Part shown: in pieces, positions 34,586 to 42,853 of the stretch | Numbering within the stretch: position 1 is the stretch's first letter | How the letters are laid out: every line of letters begins with the position of its first letter | Source of the DNA: Gemmatimonadota bacterium | Lineage (GTDB): Bacteria; Latescibacterota; UBA2968; UBA8231 | Length of the DNA: 64,000 nucleotides | Direction of reading: 5' to 3' | Assembly (NCBI GenBank): GCA_018673255.1 | Contig: JABHDC010000254.1 | Span: 5,339 to 69,338, forward strand | Notes under the pieces: model-generated | What the model was told of the DNA's origin: nothing | The model's database searches: none | What the model saw: the letters and a program-made list of their open reading frames with translations, nothing else | Program-made: the position numbers and the translations under genes

Positions 34586-35173
34586 TTAGGTCGATTGCCG
34601 GTGCCGGCGATAGATCACAATGCCGGCGGCCACCATCAGGCAGAGCAGCACGCCACCCGCCCAGGGCGCATGCTGCTGCGCCAGCGCCAGTCCTTCGGCG
34701 CCGAAGTGCATCCCGAGGTAGGCACCGGTCCCGTAGCGGATCGCGCGGCCGATGAAGGTGCTCAGGGCGAGAGGGATCGGACGCATGCCGAAGACGCCGG
34801 CACTGAGAATGAACAACTTCGTCGGATAGGGAGGTGGCGCCATCACGGCGAGAAAGATCACCCACGGCCCATGCTGGCTAAGTCGATTCCTGGCCGCTTC
34901 TACACGCGCATCTGAGAATCTGCGCAGGGCGACACGGCCGCTGCGACGACCGATGACATACAGCACCAGGCAACCGATCGTCGATCCGAGGGTGGCCAGC
35001 ATGGCCAGCACGACAACGGCAGTGGTGCGATCCAGGTTGGCAGACTGCAGCAGCAACAGAACGTCCGGGCCGCCACCGGTCGGGATCCCGGCGGAATCTC
35101 CCACAGACAGAAGGAACAAGCCCGTCGCGCCGGCTGCCTGCGCCAGTTGCTGTACCCACTCGACAAATCCCAC
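34586..35173 (-). CDS. DedA/VTT-domain membrane protein
   Basis: 195 residues from GTG 35173. At least four hydrophobic helices, with the VTT/DedA-type pattern: a re-entrant N-terminal segment ending in GIPTGGGPDVLLLLQ, then ATLGSTIGCLVLYVIGRRSGRVALRRF (the family G-x-x-x-G...GR-x-x-G loop), a mid-protein PPPYPTKLFILSAGVFGM, and FIGRAIRYGTGAYLG. Relatives are lipid scramblases or flippases, including undecaprenyl-phosphate flippases. The Shine-Dalgarno is poor, so the exact start is uncertain. Confidence 0.82.
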   Translation of the reverse strand: MGFVEWVQQLAQAAGATGLFLLSVGDSAGIPTGGGPDVLLLLQSANLDRTTAVVVLAMLATLGSTIGCLVLYVIGRRSGRVALRRFSDARVEAARNRLSQHGPWVIFLAVMAPPPYPTKLFILSAGVFGMRPIPLALSTFIGRAIRYGTGAYLGMHFGAEGLALAQQHAPWAGGVLLCLMVAAGIVIYRRHRQST

Positions 35174-35201
35174 GTGCAGTCGCCGTCAGCGGTCAGAACG
35201 A

Positions 35202-35228
35202 GAAAAGCCCCCGGCTATGCCGGAGGCT
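35202..35228 (-). terminator. Intrinsic terminator for the CP-repeat protein gene
   Basis: On the minus strand AGCCTCCGGC-ATA-GCCGGGGGCT forms a 10-position stem with one mismatch, followed immediately by TTTTCTC. It lies 66 bases past the stop of the small exported protein gene and upstream of the DedA-like gene, so the two are separate units. Confidence 0.8.
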
Positions 35229-35293
35229 CTTCCACAATGCATTGTCATGCGAGCTGTGTCGTGCTCAGGTTTCTCAGGCTCGATTGTTCTGCC

Positions 35294-35527
35294 TCAGGCG
35301 CCCTTGGCGCTATTCGGGCAGGCGGCTGCCTCCTCGACGGGGCACGCAGCTTCTGCCTTCTCGACGGGGCACGTGCTCGAAGCCTTCTCCTCAACGGGGC
35401 AGACGCTCGGGCAGTCCTGGCCATCGGCCGCTGCACTGGCATACAGCTCTGATGCGCCGAATCCGAGGGCGCCTGCGAGGGCGAGGCCCAGGGCGGCGGC
35501 GGCGATCGATTTGCGGATGCTTGTCAT
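35294..35527 (-). CDS. Small exported protein with repeated Cys-Pro-Val-Glu motifs
   Basis: 77 residues from ATG 35527 (AGGAG upstream); the frame continues upstream but looks non-coding. A clear signal peptide (MTSIRKSIAAAALGLALAGA, cleavage likely near ALGFGA or YASA) is followed by about 45 mature residues. These contain five Cys, each followed by Pro (Cys39, 43, 53, 62, 70), in repeats VCPVEE, TCPVEK and ACPVEE. The mature part is acidic. It could bind metal or form disulfides in the periplasm. It has its own terminator, so it is probably expressed as a single gene. I do not recognise the family. Confidence 0.7.
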   Translation of the reverse strand: MTSIRKSIAAAALGLALAGALGFGASELYASAAADGQDCPSVCPVEEKASSTCPVEKAEAACPVEEAAACPNSAKGA

Positions 35528-35600
35528 CTGTAGGGCTCCTGGTTCATTTCTGGTGAACACCGGTACAGCCACACGATTATGGCGGATACGGACGGATGGG

Positions 35601-36263
35601 TCAAGGGGTGCGTGCCAACTCGTCCTGGACCCGAAGCCACCAGAGGTGTTGCTGATGCTCCGGCATGATGTGATGTCGGGATTCGACATCAAACTGAGTG
35701 TGCCTCTCCTGGAGTTGCTCAAGGGCCAGAGCCGTTATCGCCTCGATCGTGTCCGTTGCCGCAGCCTCGGCAAGTTCCCGACTTTTGGCGATGGCCTCGA
35801 ACCCTTCAGTCAGATCGCGTGCCTGCGCATTTAACTGGCGGGTGGTCAACTCGATGAGGGCGAAGTGGATCTGCTCGTGTTGCAGGACCCGGTGCACCAG
35901 GCGCGTGGGGAGTTGGGGGCTCCACCAGGAGCAGGCCGGCTGCATCTCACCCCGAAAGCCGAGGTGCCGGATTCCTACACGATAGCTCGTGCTGCCATCG
36001 GCATGGGTGAGTCGCTGCGCCGAGAAACCCGAATCCCGGGTGATGGCGATCTGGCCACACAAGGCGGCGCCCACATTCTCAGCATGCGCCTTGAACTGTG
36101 GTGGTATCCGGCGAGCACCGAAGTCCGCAAGGGTGAGCATCCGGTAGGCGATCGGCGGTCCTGTGGCGTCATCTTTTTTGGGAATCCCTGCGCCGCATCC
36201 GCCGCACAGGATCAGGCAGAGCCATGCGATGGCTTGAGTCGTGGCGCGTCGTTGGCCTGTCAT
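35601..36263 (-). CDS. Secreted putative zinc metallopeptidase-like lipoprotein (HExxH)
   Basis: 220 residues from ATG 36263; ATGs at 36275 and 36293 are alternatives. An N-terminal signal (RRATTQAIAWLCLILCGGC) ends in a Cys that may be lipidated, though the lipobox is irregular. His129-Glu-Gln-Ile-His133 (VLQHEQIHFALIEL) is an HExxH zinc motif in a context like DUF922-type proteins (HEQ-x-HF). A C-terminal helical part contains many Glu and His residues. It is divergent from the PhyH-HEAT gene, 80 bases away, so regulatory sequence may overlap the N-terminal codons. Peptidase activity is inference. Confidence 0.6.
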   Translation of the reverse strand: MTGQRRATTQAIAWLCLILCGGCGAGIPKKDDATGPPIAYRMLTLADFGARRIPPQFKAHAENVGAALCGQIAITRDSGFSAQRLTHADGSTSYRVGIRHLGFRGEMQPACSWWSPQLPTRLVHRVLQHEQIHFALIELTTRQLNAQARDLTEGFEAIAKSRELAEAAATDTIEAITALALEQLQERHTQFDVESRHHIMPEHQQHLWWLRVQDELARTP

Positions 36264-36343
36264 AGGAGATTCCATTTCCAAATTGGCGTCCATCAGTGCC
36301 GCCGTCCTACGTTGTTCGCATCGATTCTCAGGAGAATGAGTTC

Positions 36344-37882
36344 ATGAGCGTTTCGCCACAACTTCCCGGTACCGATCTGGCTCAATTCATCAGGGATGGT
36401 CATCTGGTTGTGAAGACATCTCTGCCAGATTCCTTCCACAGAGATCTGCATGCAAAGATAGAGGACGTGTTCGAGAAGGAGGGGAATCCGGGGAACAATA
36501 TCCTGCCTCGGGTACCTGAGATTGCCAGTGTATACGACGATCCCGCCGTGCGCAGCGCCCTGCAGTCGCTTCTGGGTCCCGGGTATATCATGAATCCACA
36601 TCGACACTGCCATCTGAATCCGCCGGGCAGCAAGGGCCAGTCGTGGCACAAGGACTGCTACGTCTTCGATCACAATGTGCGTCATCCCCGCTTCCACTGG
36701 GTGTTGGCATTCTACTATCCGCAGGATGTGACGCCGGATATGGGGCCGACGGGTGTCATGCCGAAGCAGCAGTGGTATCAGGATATCTCCGATCCGGATC
36801 CTGCAAAATCGACTGAGAGGGACCAGGCCTTGCTCGGCGTGGCCGGCACGGTGTCGATCGTGCACTTCGATGCATGGCATCGTGCCACGGCCAATACGTC
36901 TGATCGCAAGCGTTACATGCTGAAATTCCAGTTTGCCCGTACCGCGGCCCCAGAGCCGGTCGATGCGGCGATGGATCCCGGTTGGGAGAGCGAGGCGGCC
37001 GTGTCTGATGATGTGTGGGCGTGGCTTCACGGTGGCCTGCCGTCGTGGTCGTCACCCTCTTCGACGGGATCGGTTGACGCGAGTCAGATGGGACAGCATG
37101 TCGATGCGCTGACGGCGGCTGATCCTCAGGTGAGGCGGCGGGCAGCAGATGCACTGGCCTGCTCCGGGGCAGCAGGTGACGCCGTGACCTCACTGCGTCA
37201 GGCCTTGACCGATGACGACGAAGGCGTGCGATTGAATGCGGCCTACGCGCTGGCTGCGGCTGGCGCGCAAGGTCGTGAGACACTCGTCGAGTCTCTGCGG
37301 CGTGACGCCATGGCCGCTGAGGAGCGAGCCCTGGCAAAGACGGCGGACAATGCCCACGGGACGAATCCAACGGCTCAGGTGGGTTCCACGGCGCTGGGCG
37401 TCGCACCCGATGCCCTGGATGCCATTTCCAGCCTGCTGAACGATGCCCACTGGTTGGTGCGTGCCAGTGCAGTAGATGCGGTGAGCAATCGCGCGGACGG
37501 GCCGCAGGCCATGACGCGTGAATTGATCGCTGCGGTCGATGACGACCACTGGTGGGTGCGTCGCAATGCGCAGGAAGCGCTTGGACGCGGTCACGCGCTG
37601 GGTGAATCGGCGCTGGTGGCGGTGTCGAAGGGGCTGCGCGATGAGGACTATCGAGTCCGTCGCAATGCGGCCATGGCGCTGCGGCGGGCCGATGGACCGG
37701 CCGGTGATACTGTGGACGGTCTGAAAGCGATGCTGCATGACGAGAATCGCTACAACCGATTCTATGCCATCGACGCGCTTCGCCGGTTGGCACCCGCAGC
37801 GGCTGAGGCCGAACGGGTGCTGATGGATCACCTCTACACGTCGCGGTGGTGCCCCCTGACCGATAGCGACGACCGCTACTGA
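36344..37882 (+). CDS. PhyH-like dioxygenase fused to HEAT repeats
   Basis: 512 residues from ATG 36344 (AGGAGAATG upstream). Residues 1-230 are a PhyH dioxygenase with His102-Lys-Asp104 (SWHKDCYVFDH), DMGPTGVMPKQQWY, distal His in FDAWHRATAN, and Arg in SDRKRYMLKF. Residues 245-500 form about six HEAT/PBS-lyase-type repeats (for example DPQVRRRAADALACSGAAGD, DEGVRLNAAYALAAAG, HWLVRASAVDAVSN, HWWVRRNAQEALG, DYRVRRNAAMALRR, NRYNRFYAIDALRRLAP). The repeats probably dock a protein or large substrate next to the active site. It is transcribed away from the metallopeptidase-like gene. Confidence 0.88.
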   Translation: MSVSPQLPGTDLAQFIRDGHLVVKTSLPDSFHRDLHAKIEDVFEKEGNPGNNILPRVPEIASVYDDPAVRSALQSLLGPGYIMNPHRHCHLNPPGSKGQSWHKDCYVFDHNVRHPRFHWVLAFYYPQDVTPDMGPTGVMPKQQWYQDISDPDPAKSTERDQALLGVAGTVSIVHFDAWHRATANTSDRKRYMLKFQFARTAAPEPVDAAMDPGWESEAAVSDDVWAWLHGGLPSWSSPSSTGSVDASQMGQHVDALTAADPQVRRRAADALACSGAAGDAVTSLRQALTDDDEGVRLNAAYALAAAGAQGRETLVESLRRDAMAAEERALAKTADNAHGTNPTAQVGSTALGVAPDALDAISSLLNDAHWLVRASAVDAVSNRADGPQAMTRELIAAVDDDHWWVRRNAQEALGRGHALGESALVAVSKGLRDEDYRVRRNAAMALRRADGPAGDTVDGLKAMLHDENRYNRFYAIDALRRLAPAAAEAERVLMDHLYTSRWCPLTDSDDRY

Positions 37883-37891
37883 GTCTGCCGT

Positions 37892-39118
37892 CTACTCAGC
37901 TGCGTCTTTCAAGGCCTGGCGAAGTGGTGTCTTCCAGTCGGTGGGACGGACGCTGTCCACACGGATGCGGGGGCACCGGTTGAAAGCGGCGAAGGCGTGC
38001 AGTTGGGTCGCCAGTGCAGGCAGGGCCTTTTCCACGACATCGCCAGGCAGGTCCTCTTCGAGGGTGAGACGCCGCAGAGCGAGGATGCCCTTCTTGCGCT
38101 CCGCCTTGGCATCGAGGCGTCCGATGAATCGATCGCTTCACAGCACGGGAAGGCAGAAGTAACCGAATTGCCGCTTCGGTGCTGGCACGTAGCACTCGAT
38201 GGTGTAGTCGAAATCGAAGAGGCGCTGCACCCAGCCTCGGCGGATCACGAGGTTGTCGAAGGGAGACAACAGGTGTGCCGCCTTGCGTCGAGGCGTCCGA
38301 TCAGTGGCTTCCAGATCTTTCGTGCGCGCATAGAGTGGCGATCCATCATCCCCGCGAAGTTTCACTTCCACGACAGAGCGATCATCCATCGCCTCGGCCA
38401 GGGCCGCTGCCAACGATTCAGCGTGCCGATTCCACACGCGCAGTTCGGTGTTGGCCGCAATGCCATGCTGGTCGAAGGCACGCTGCAGCGCCCATCGCGC
38501 CCGCTCCTGTCGCGATGCGGGTGTCGTGTCGGTGCCGGATGGGAGAACCCGCTCGGTTAGGTCATAGAATCGCTGGAACTTGCGGCGCTCGCTGATCATC
38601 AACTCGCCGTTGGAGAAGAGGGTTTCGAGAGCCCCCTTGGCCGGTTTCCAGTCCCACCAGGGCCCCCGGCGGTTGCCATCACCGGAGAAATCCGCGGCAC
38701 AGAGTGCACCCTCCGCGCGGATTCGATCGCGTACATGATCAACGACATCCTGATTCGCCTTGATCCACTCGAGGGTGCCCGGGCGCTGGGCGTGAGAGTG
38801 CATGCTGGCGACGTAGTAGCGGTAGTCGATGGTGGGAAGGTAGGAGGCGGCGTGACTCCATCCCTCGAAGATGCGACGATCCCTGGCCAGGGCATGATCG
38901 AGGTCGTGTTCCGTGTAGTCACGCTGCCGGGTCCACAGAATGTGGTGATGGGCACGCTCCACGACGGAAATGGTGTCGATCTGCACGTAGCCGAGTCGTT
39001 CACAGATCGCGGCTGTACCATCCGGGCCCGGCGGTGGCGTAAAGGTGCCATCCAGTCCTTGTGCTCGCAGGGCGAGACGGCGGGCGCGAGCGATGGTGAT
39101 CGTACCGGTGGTACTCAC
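37892..39118 (-). pseudogene. YcaQ/AlkZ-like DNA glycosylase gene with an in-frame TGA
   Basis: The winged-helix YcaQ/AlkZ family unhooks alkylated bases and crosslinks. From GTG 39118 the frame encodes 326 residues with family features (YVQIDTISVVERAHHHILWTR, EGWSHAASYLP, WDWKPAKGALETLFSNGELM, LLSPFDNLVIRRGWVQRLFDFDYTIECY), then hits TGA at 38138-38140 right after FGYFCLPVL. The same frame continues for 81 codons as SDRFIGRLDAKAERKKG onward to TAG at 37892-37894, matching the family C-terminus (total 408 codons, as in E. coli YcaQ). TGA most likely replaces a TGG Trp codon. The gene overlaps the upstream URO-D gene by 4 bases. Confidence 0.8.
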
Positions 39119-40374
39119 GACGACGACTGCAGGGCATCGAACATGGCGACGAGATTGGGTGTCGGCGTCAGGGCCTGCACGTTGTGCACGGTGTTGAAGA
39201 CGAAGCCCCCGCCGTCACCGAAGATCTCACACCGCTGAAGGACCTGGGTACGGACCTCGTCCGGTGTTCCAAAGGGCAGGGTCTGCTGCGTGTCGACACC
39301 GCCCCCCCAGAATACGATGTCGTCACCGTAGCGCTGCTTGAGCAGAGCTGGGTCCATTCCCGTGGCAGAGCACTGGACGGGATTGAGGATGTCAAAACCG
39401 GATTCGATGAAGTGCGGGATGAAAGATTCCACGGCGCCACAGGAGTGCTTCATGCACTTCCAGTCGGTGTTCGTGTGGATCCAGTCATTGACCTGCCGGT
39501 AGTAGGGAGCATAGAGGCTGTCGAAGGTTTCCGTCGAACAGAAGCTCGACGTCTGCGTGCCGAAATCGGTGCCACACACGAAGACGGCGTCGATGGCGTC
39601 GCCGATGACAGCGTGAAGACGCTCCAGGTTGGCCAGGGCCAATTCACATTGGCGCGTGAAGACCTCGTGCACGTAATCCTGGCGGGTCAGGGTCGAGACA
39701 TACCACTCGGCCACATCGCGAATCCCGCGTGGTTCGCGCAGGAAGGGCGCCGGTACCAGCGCAATGTCACCGAAGGCAGTGCCTCCCAGTGTGGCGACAC
39801 GCGCCCGTGGCGAATCACCGACACGCTCGATTTCGGCGCGGAAGTGTTCGAGGGTTTCCGGCTCTACGAGGCCGAATTCCTCCAGATTGTCCTCCGGATC
39901 CAGGGCCGATTCATCGATCGGGGGCTGCCGGATGATCGTGTCGAAGAAGTAGCCGCCCGTGGGCATCCTGCCGGAGGGTGATGCATCGGCGGCGCCCTCC
40001 GGATAGATGAGGAGGTCCCCATTGGCATCTGCCGTGGTGACGAAGTTCGCGGAGACGAGCACGGTCTGCCCCCAGGGCAGGCGGAATTCGCGCCAGTCCT
40101 GATTGGTGAACCCGAAGATGGTCTTGTGGGGATTCACGGCATCCACATCCAGGCCGAGGACGTCGGCAAGATCCGGCTCGATCCATCCCAGCATCTGGTA
40201 GGGTTCGTGCACCTTCACCGGTCTCTCCTCAAGCCCGTAGTGCTGGCGCAGTGCCTCGACGCAGGTCACGTGCATCCCCGTGGTCGGTGTGGCGCCGAAT
40301 TCGACGGGGATTCGATCCGGGGTCCGGTGTTCGAGGGCGGCGCGCACACGCTGGCGCCCGGTCATCGACGACAT
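39115..40374 (-). CDS. Uroporphyrinogen-decarboxylase-like (URO-D fold) protein
   Basis: 419 residues from ATG 40374 (GGAGG 8 bases upstream). A TIM-barrel URO-D-superfamily protein, longer than HemE (about 350), with TGRQRVRAALEHRTPDRIPVEFGA at the N-terminus, MKHSCGAVESFIPHFIESGFDILNPVQ in the middle and WGGGVDTQQTLPFGTPDEVR near the end. The HxCG-type segment (KHSCG) and this architecture resemble corrinoid methyltransferase-like URO-D proteins found next to catabolic genes more than HemE. Demethylation of a methylated substrate is possible (inference). Its stop overlaps the YcaQ-like start. Confidence 0.85.
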   Translation of the reverse strand: MSSMTGRQRVRAALEHRTPDRIPVEFGATPTTGMHVTCVEALRQHYGLEERPVKVHEPYQMLGWIEPDLADVLGLDVDAVNPHKTIFGFTNQDWREFRLPWGQTVLVSANFVTTADANGDLLIYPEGAADASPSGRMPTGGYFFDTIIRQPPIDESALDPEDNLEEFGLVEPETLEHFRAEIERVGDSPRARVATLGGTAFGDIALVPAPFLREPRGIRDVAEWYVSTLTRQDYVHEVFTRQCELALANLERLHAVIGDAIDAVFVCGTDFGTQTSSFCSTETFDSLYAPYYRQVNDWIHTNTDWKCMKHSCGAVESFIPHFIESGFDILNPVQCSATGMDPALLKQRYGDDIVFWGGGVDTQQTLPFGTPDEVRTQVLQRCEIFGDGGGFVFNTVHNVQALTPTPNLVAMFDALQSSS

Positions 40375-40461
40375 TCTCACATCCTCCAGTTGACGGCCAC
40401 GGGGGCAACTGCTGTATCTAAACATTGTCTGGACTGATGAACACTGATGGGGATACAGAAC

Positions 40462-41667
40462 ATGACCCTGCCGAATGAGGCAAGCCGGCTGCGACAAGAT
40501 GCAGCGCGCATGTACGATGTGCCAGTAGAGAAGGTGAGCCTGGTACGGTCACCCTATCGCGTATGTCCTCTGGGTGCGCACATCGATCACCAGGGCGGGA
40601 TCGTGACGGCCATGGCCATCGATCGGGCCGTCTGGCTGGCGTATGCCACCGCGCCCGATTCCACGATGCGGCTGGCCAGTCACCATTTCGATGGAGAGGT
40701 CCGGTTCCCACTGCGGCAGATCCCGGGTGCCAGAGATGGTGACTGGGGGAACTTCGCGCGCGGTGCCGTCCAGGCTCTGCAAGCCGCAGGACACTCTCTG
40801 GATCGTGCGATCGTAGGATTGACAGCCGGAAATCTGGGCGAGGGCGGACTCTCCTCTTCGGCGGCGATCGGTGTCGCCTATCTGCTGGCCCTGGAAGAGG
40901 CCAATGGCCTGAGTGTGAGTGCCACAGGGAATGTCGACCTGGATCAGCGAATCGAGAATGGCTATCTCGGCCTGCGCAATGGTATCCTCGATCAATCCGC
41001 GATCCTGCTGTCGAGACGAGATCATCTCACGGTCATCGATTGCCGGCGGCGGGCCCACGAGTGCGTCGAGGGTGGGCCCGGCGTTTCGCCCCACTTCCTC
41101 ATCGCCTTCTCGGGGCTGCGGGAGGCCCTGGTGAATACCGACTACAATCGTCGGGTCGAAGAGTGCCGATCCGCGGCCACGACGCTGCTGGCCGCTGCCG
41201 GTCGTGCCGGAGGTGAACCCCTGCTTGGCGAGATCTCCGCTGACGAATACGAGCAACATGCCGAACGTCTCCCGGCAGTCGAAGCGCGCAGAGCGGCGCA
41301 TTTCTTTGGTGAAATGGCGCGGGTCCAGCGTGGCGCCGCCGCATGGCGGCATGGCGATCTCGGCGAGTTGGGACGACTGATGACGGCATCAGGTGCCAGC
41401 TCGATCCACAACTACGAGTGCGGCGCTGATCCGCTCATCGATCTCTACGAGATCCTCGTGGACACGCCGGGTGTGCTGGGGGCGCGCTTCTCAGGAGCCG
41501 GATTTCGTGGCTGCTGCGTGGCGCTCGTCGAGCCAGAGGCCGCATCGGCAGCTGCGGAAGAGGTTGCGCAACGATATGGAGAGAGGCAGCCCGCGTGGGC
41601 AGCACAGGCGGCACCGGTGATGATCTGCAACAGCGATGATGGGGCGCGCCACGTCGCTGACGCTTGA
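40462..41667 (+). CDS. Galactokinase-like GHMP sugar kinase
   Basis: 401 residues from ATG 40462, chosen for the GGGGA 8 bases upstream; ATG 40447 is the alternative. GHMP motifs are present but divergent from GalK: RVCPLGAHIDHQGG (GalK GRVNLIGEHTDYNGG), LGEGGLSSSAA (ATP-binding), the catalytic-Asp region GILDQSAILLS, and GARFSGAGFRGCCVAL (GalK GARMTGGGFGGC). It probably phosphorylates a galactose-like or other sugar in the cytosol. It is divergent from the URO-D gene and convergent with the Gfo/Idh/MocA gene 10 bases away. Confidence 0.88.
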   Translation: MTLPNEASRLRQDAARMYDVPVEKVSLVRSPYRVCPLGAHIDHQGGIVTAMAIDRAVWLAYATAPDSTMRLASHHFDGEVRFPLRQIPGARDGDWGNFARGAVQALQAAGHSLDRAIVGLTAGNLGEGGLSSSAAIGVAYLLALEEANGLSVSATGNVDLDQRIENGYLGLRNGILDQSAILLSRRDHLTVIDCRRRAHECVEGGPGVSPHFLIAFSGLREALVNTDYNRRVEECRSAATTLLAAAGRAGGEPLLGEISADEYEQHAERLPAVEARRAAHFFGEMARVQRGAAAWRHGDLGELGRLMTASGASSIHNYECGADPLIDLYEILVDTPGVLGARFSGAGFRGCCVALVEPEAASAAAEEVAQRYGERQPAWAAQAAPVMICNSDDGARHVADA

Positions 41668-41677
41668 GGTGCGCCCT

Positions 41678-42853
41678 TCAGCTGTAGCGCGCGAAACCCT
41701 CGCTCGCCGCTGCAAAGCCGGCATCGTATTCGAGCAACTCAGTTGTGGAGGCCACTGACAGGGCCCGGCCTTCGTAGCAACTGCGCCACAGGAGGCCCGA
41801 CAGTGAGTAGGTGAGGCGGGCGAAATGGGCATTCGGGTAGCGAGTCGAAGACATCAATTGATCCCGATCGTTTGCCAGCCAGCCTTCAAAGGTCTGCAGG
41901 ACCCCTTCGTATGAACTCCCGGCGGCGTCGACGTGCTGGTCGACGCCATCGATGCGCAGACTCTTGGCGCCTTCCAGGTAGTCCACGTCGATCTGCCACG
42001 GCTGTCCGTCACCGTGACCCCGCAGGACGCGCTGCTTGCGGAACGGGGCGCCCGCTTTGAAATCGGTGCAGCCTTTGACCTGAGTGGATCCGAAGGTCCA
42101 TTCGAACTCCGCCTTGCCGTCCACCACAAAGGGATAGTCCACTGGATTGGGCGGGTCATACGGTTCGGATTGACCCTCAACGACGACGCCATCGTCGAGG
42201 AGTGTCTCCGGCGTGCCGCGCAAACGTCCGAGGAGAAACAGGAGGAAGGCGATGCAATGCACAGTCTCCTGATACTGGATATGGACCATGCGTTTGGTGT
42301 TGCGTGGGTTGTCGCGGGCCTCGCGATCCTTCGAGCGCTGGATGAAGATGTCGTCGATCTGCACCTCGTTGAACTGCTGTAGAAAATCGAGGATACGCGT
42401 GGTGACGGGATCGAAGAGCTCGGGAAAATCGAAGAGCAGAATGGGCGAGGGTGCTGCGTCGCTGGCCGCCAGTTGCTTGAGCAGGAGACCACATTCCTCC
42501 GGATGGTCGGGCGCCGCCATGGGCTTCTCATTGAGGATCGCCACTCCGCCGCGACACAGCAGGCTCTGCAGGGCATGGGCCCGATGTTCGGGATGCAGGG
42601 CCAGGTGAAACAGGTCGGCATCCAGGGCGTAGAGCTCGTCCTGTGTCTGGCAGCGGTCGAATGCGCCCGCGGGCAGATCGGCCGGTGCTGGCCCGGGGTC
42701 GTAGACCGATAGCTGCCATCCCAGGTCCAGGGCTGCATCGATGAACTTGCGGCCGATGTAACCCCAGGCGCCGGCAATGGCCAGATGGCGTGGTCGGGCG
42801 TCAGACGCAGCGTCGGGCGTGGGCGCCGATGTCGGCGTCGACTGCGTGCTCAT
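41678..42853 (-). CDS. Gfo/Idh/MocA-like oxidoreductase
   Basis: 391 residues. ATG 42853 overlaps the TGA of the upstream HyuA-like gene (ATGA). The frame stays open further upstream, but that part reads as antisense of the neighbour. A hydrophilic Ser/Thr/Pro/Ala-rich leader precedes the Rossmann segment LAIAGAWGYIGRKFIDAALDLGW. The family EKP motif is at ILNEKPMAAPDHPEECG, and the dimer/substrate domain includes HIQYQETVHCIAFLLFLLG. It probably modifies a sugar derivative. Translational coupling to a hydantoinase-like ATPase suggests a shared pathway. Confidence 0.82.
   Translation of the reverse strand: MSTQSTPTSAPTPDAASDARPRHLAIAGAWGYIGRKFIDAALDLGWQLSVYDPGPAPADLPAGAFDRCQTQDELYALDADLFHLALHPEHRAHALQSLLCRGGVAILNEKPMAAPDHPEECGLLLKQLAASDAAPSPILLFDFPELFDPVTTRILDFLQQFNEVQIDDIFIQRSKDREARDNPRNTKRMVHIQYQETVHCIAFLLFLLGRLRGTPETLLDDGVVVEGQSEPYDPPNPVDYPFVVDGKAEFEWTFGSTQVKGCTDFKAGAPFRKQRVLRGHGDGQPWQIDVDYLEGAKSLRIDGVDQHVDAAGSSYEGVLQTFEGWLANDRDQLMSSTRYPNAHFARLTYSLSGLLWRSCYEGRALSVASTTELLEYDAGFAAASEGFARYS

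Noticed and set aside
36756..37793. 345-codon minus-strand reading frame rich in His, Pro and Arg
   Set aside because: Antisense shadow of the PhyH-HEAT fusion; composition is typical of the complement of GC-rich genes.
38138..38140. UGA as selenocysteine or genome-wide UGA=Trp
   Set aside because: The family position is normally aromatic rather than Cys, no convincing downstream SECIS-like hairpin is seen, and many other genes here end in TGA, often overlapping the next start.
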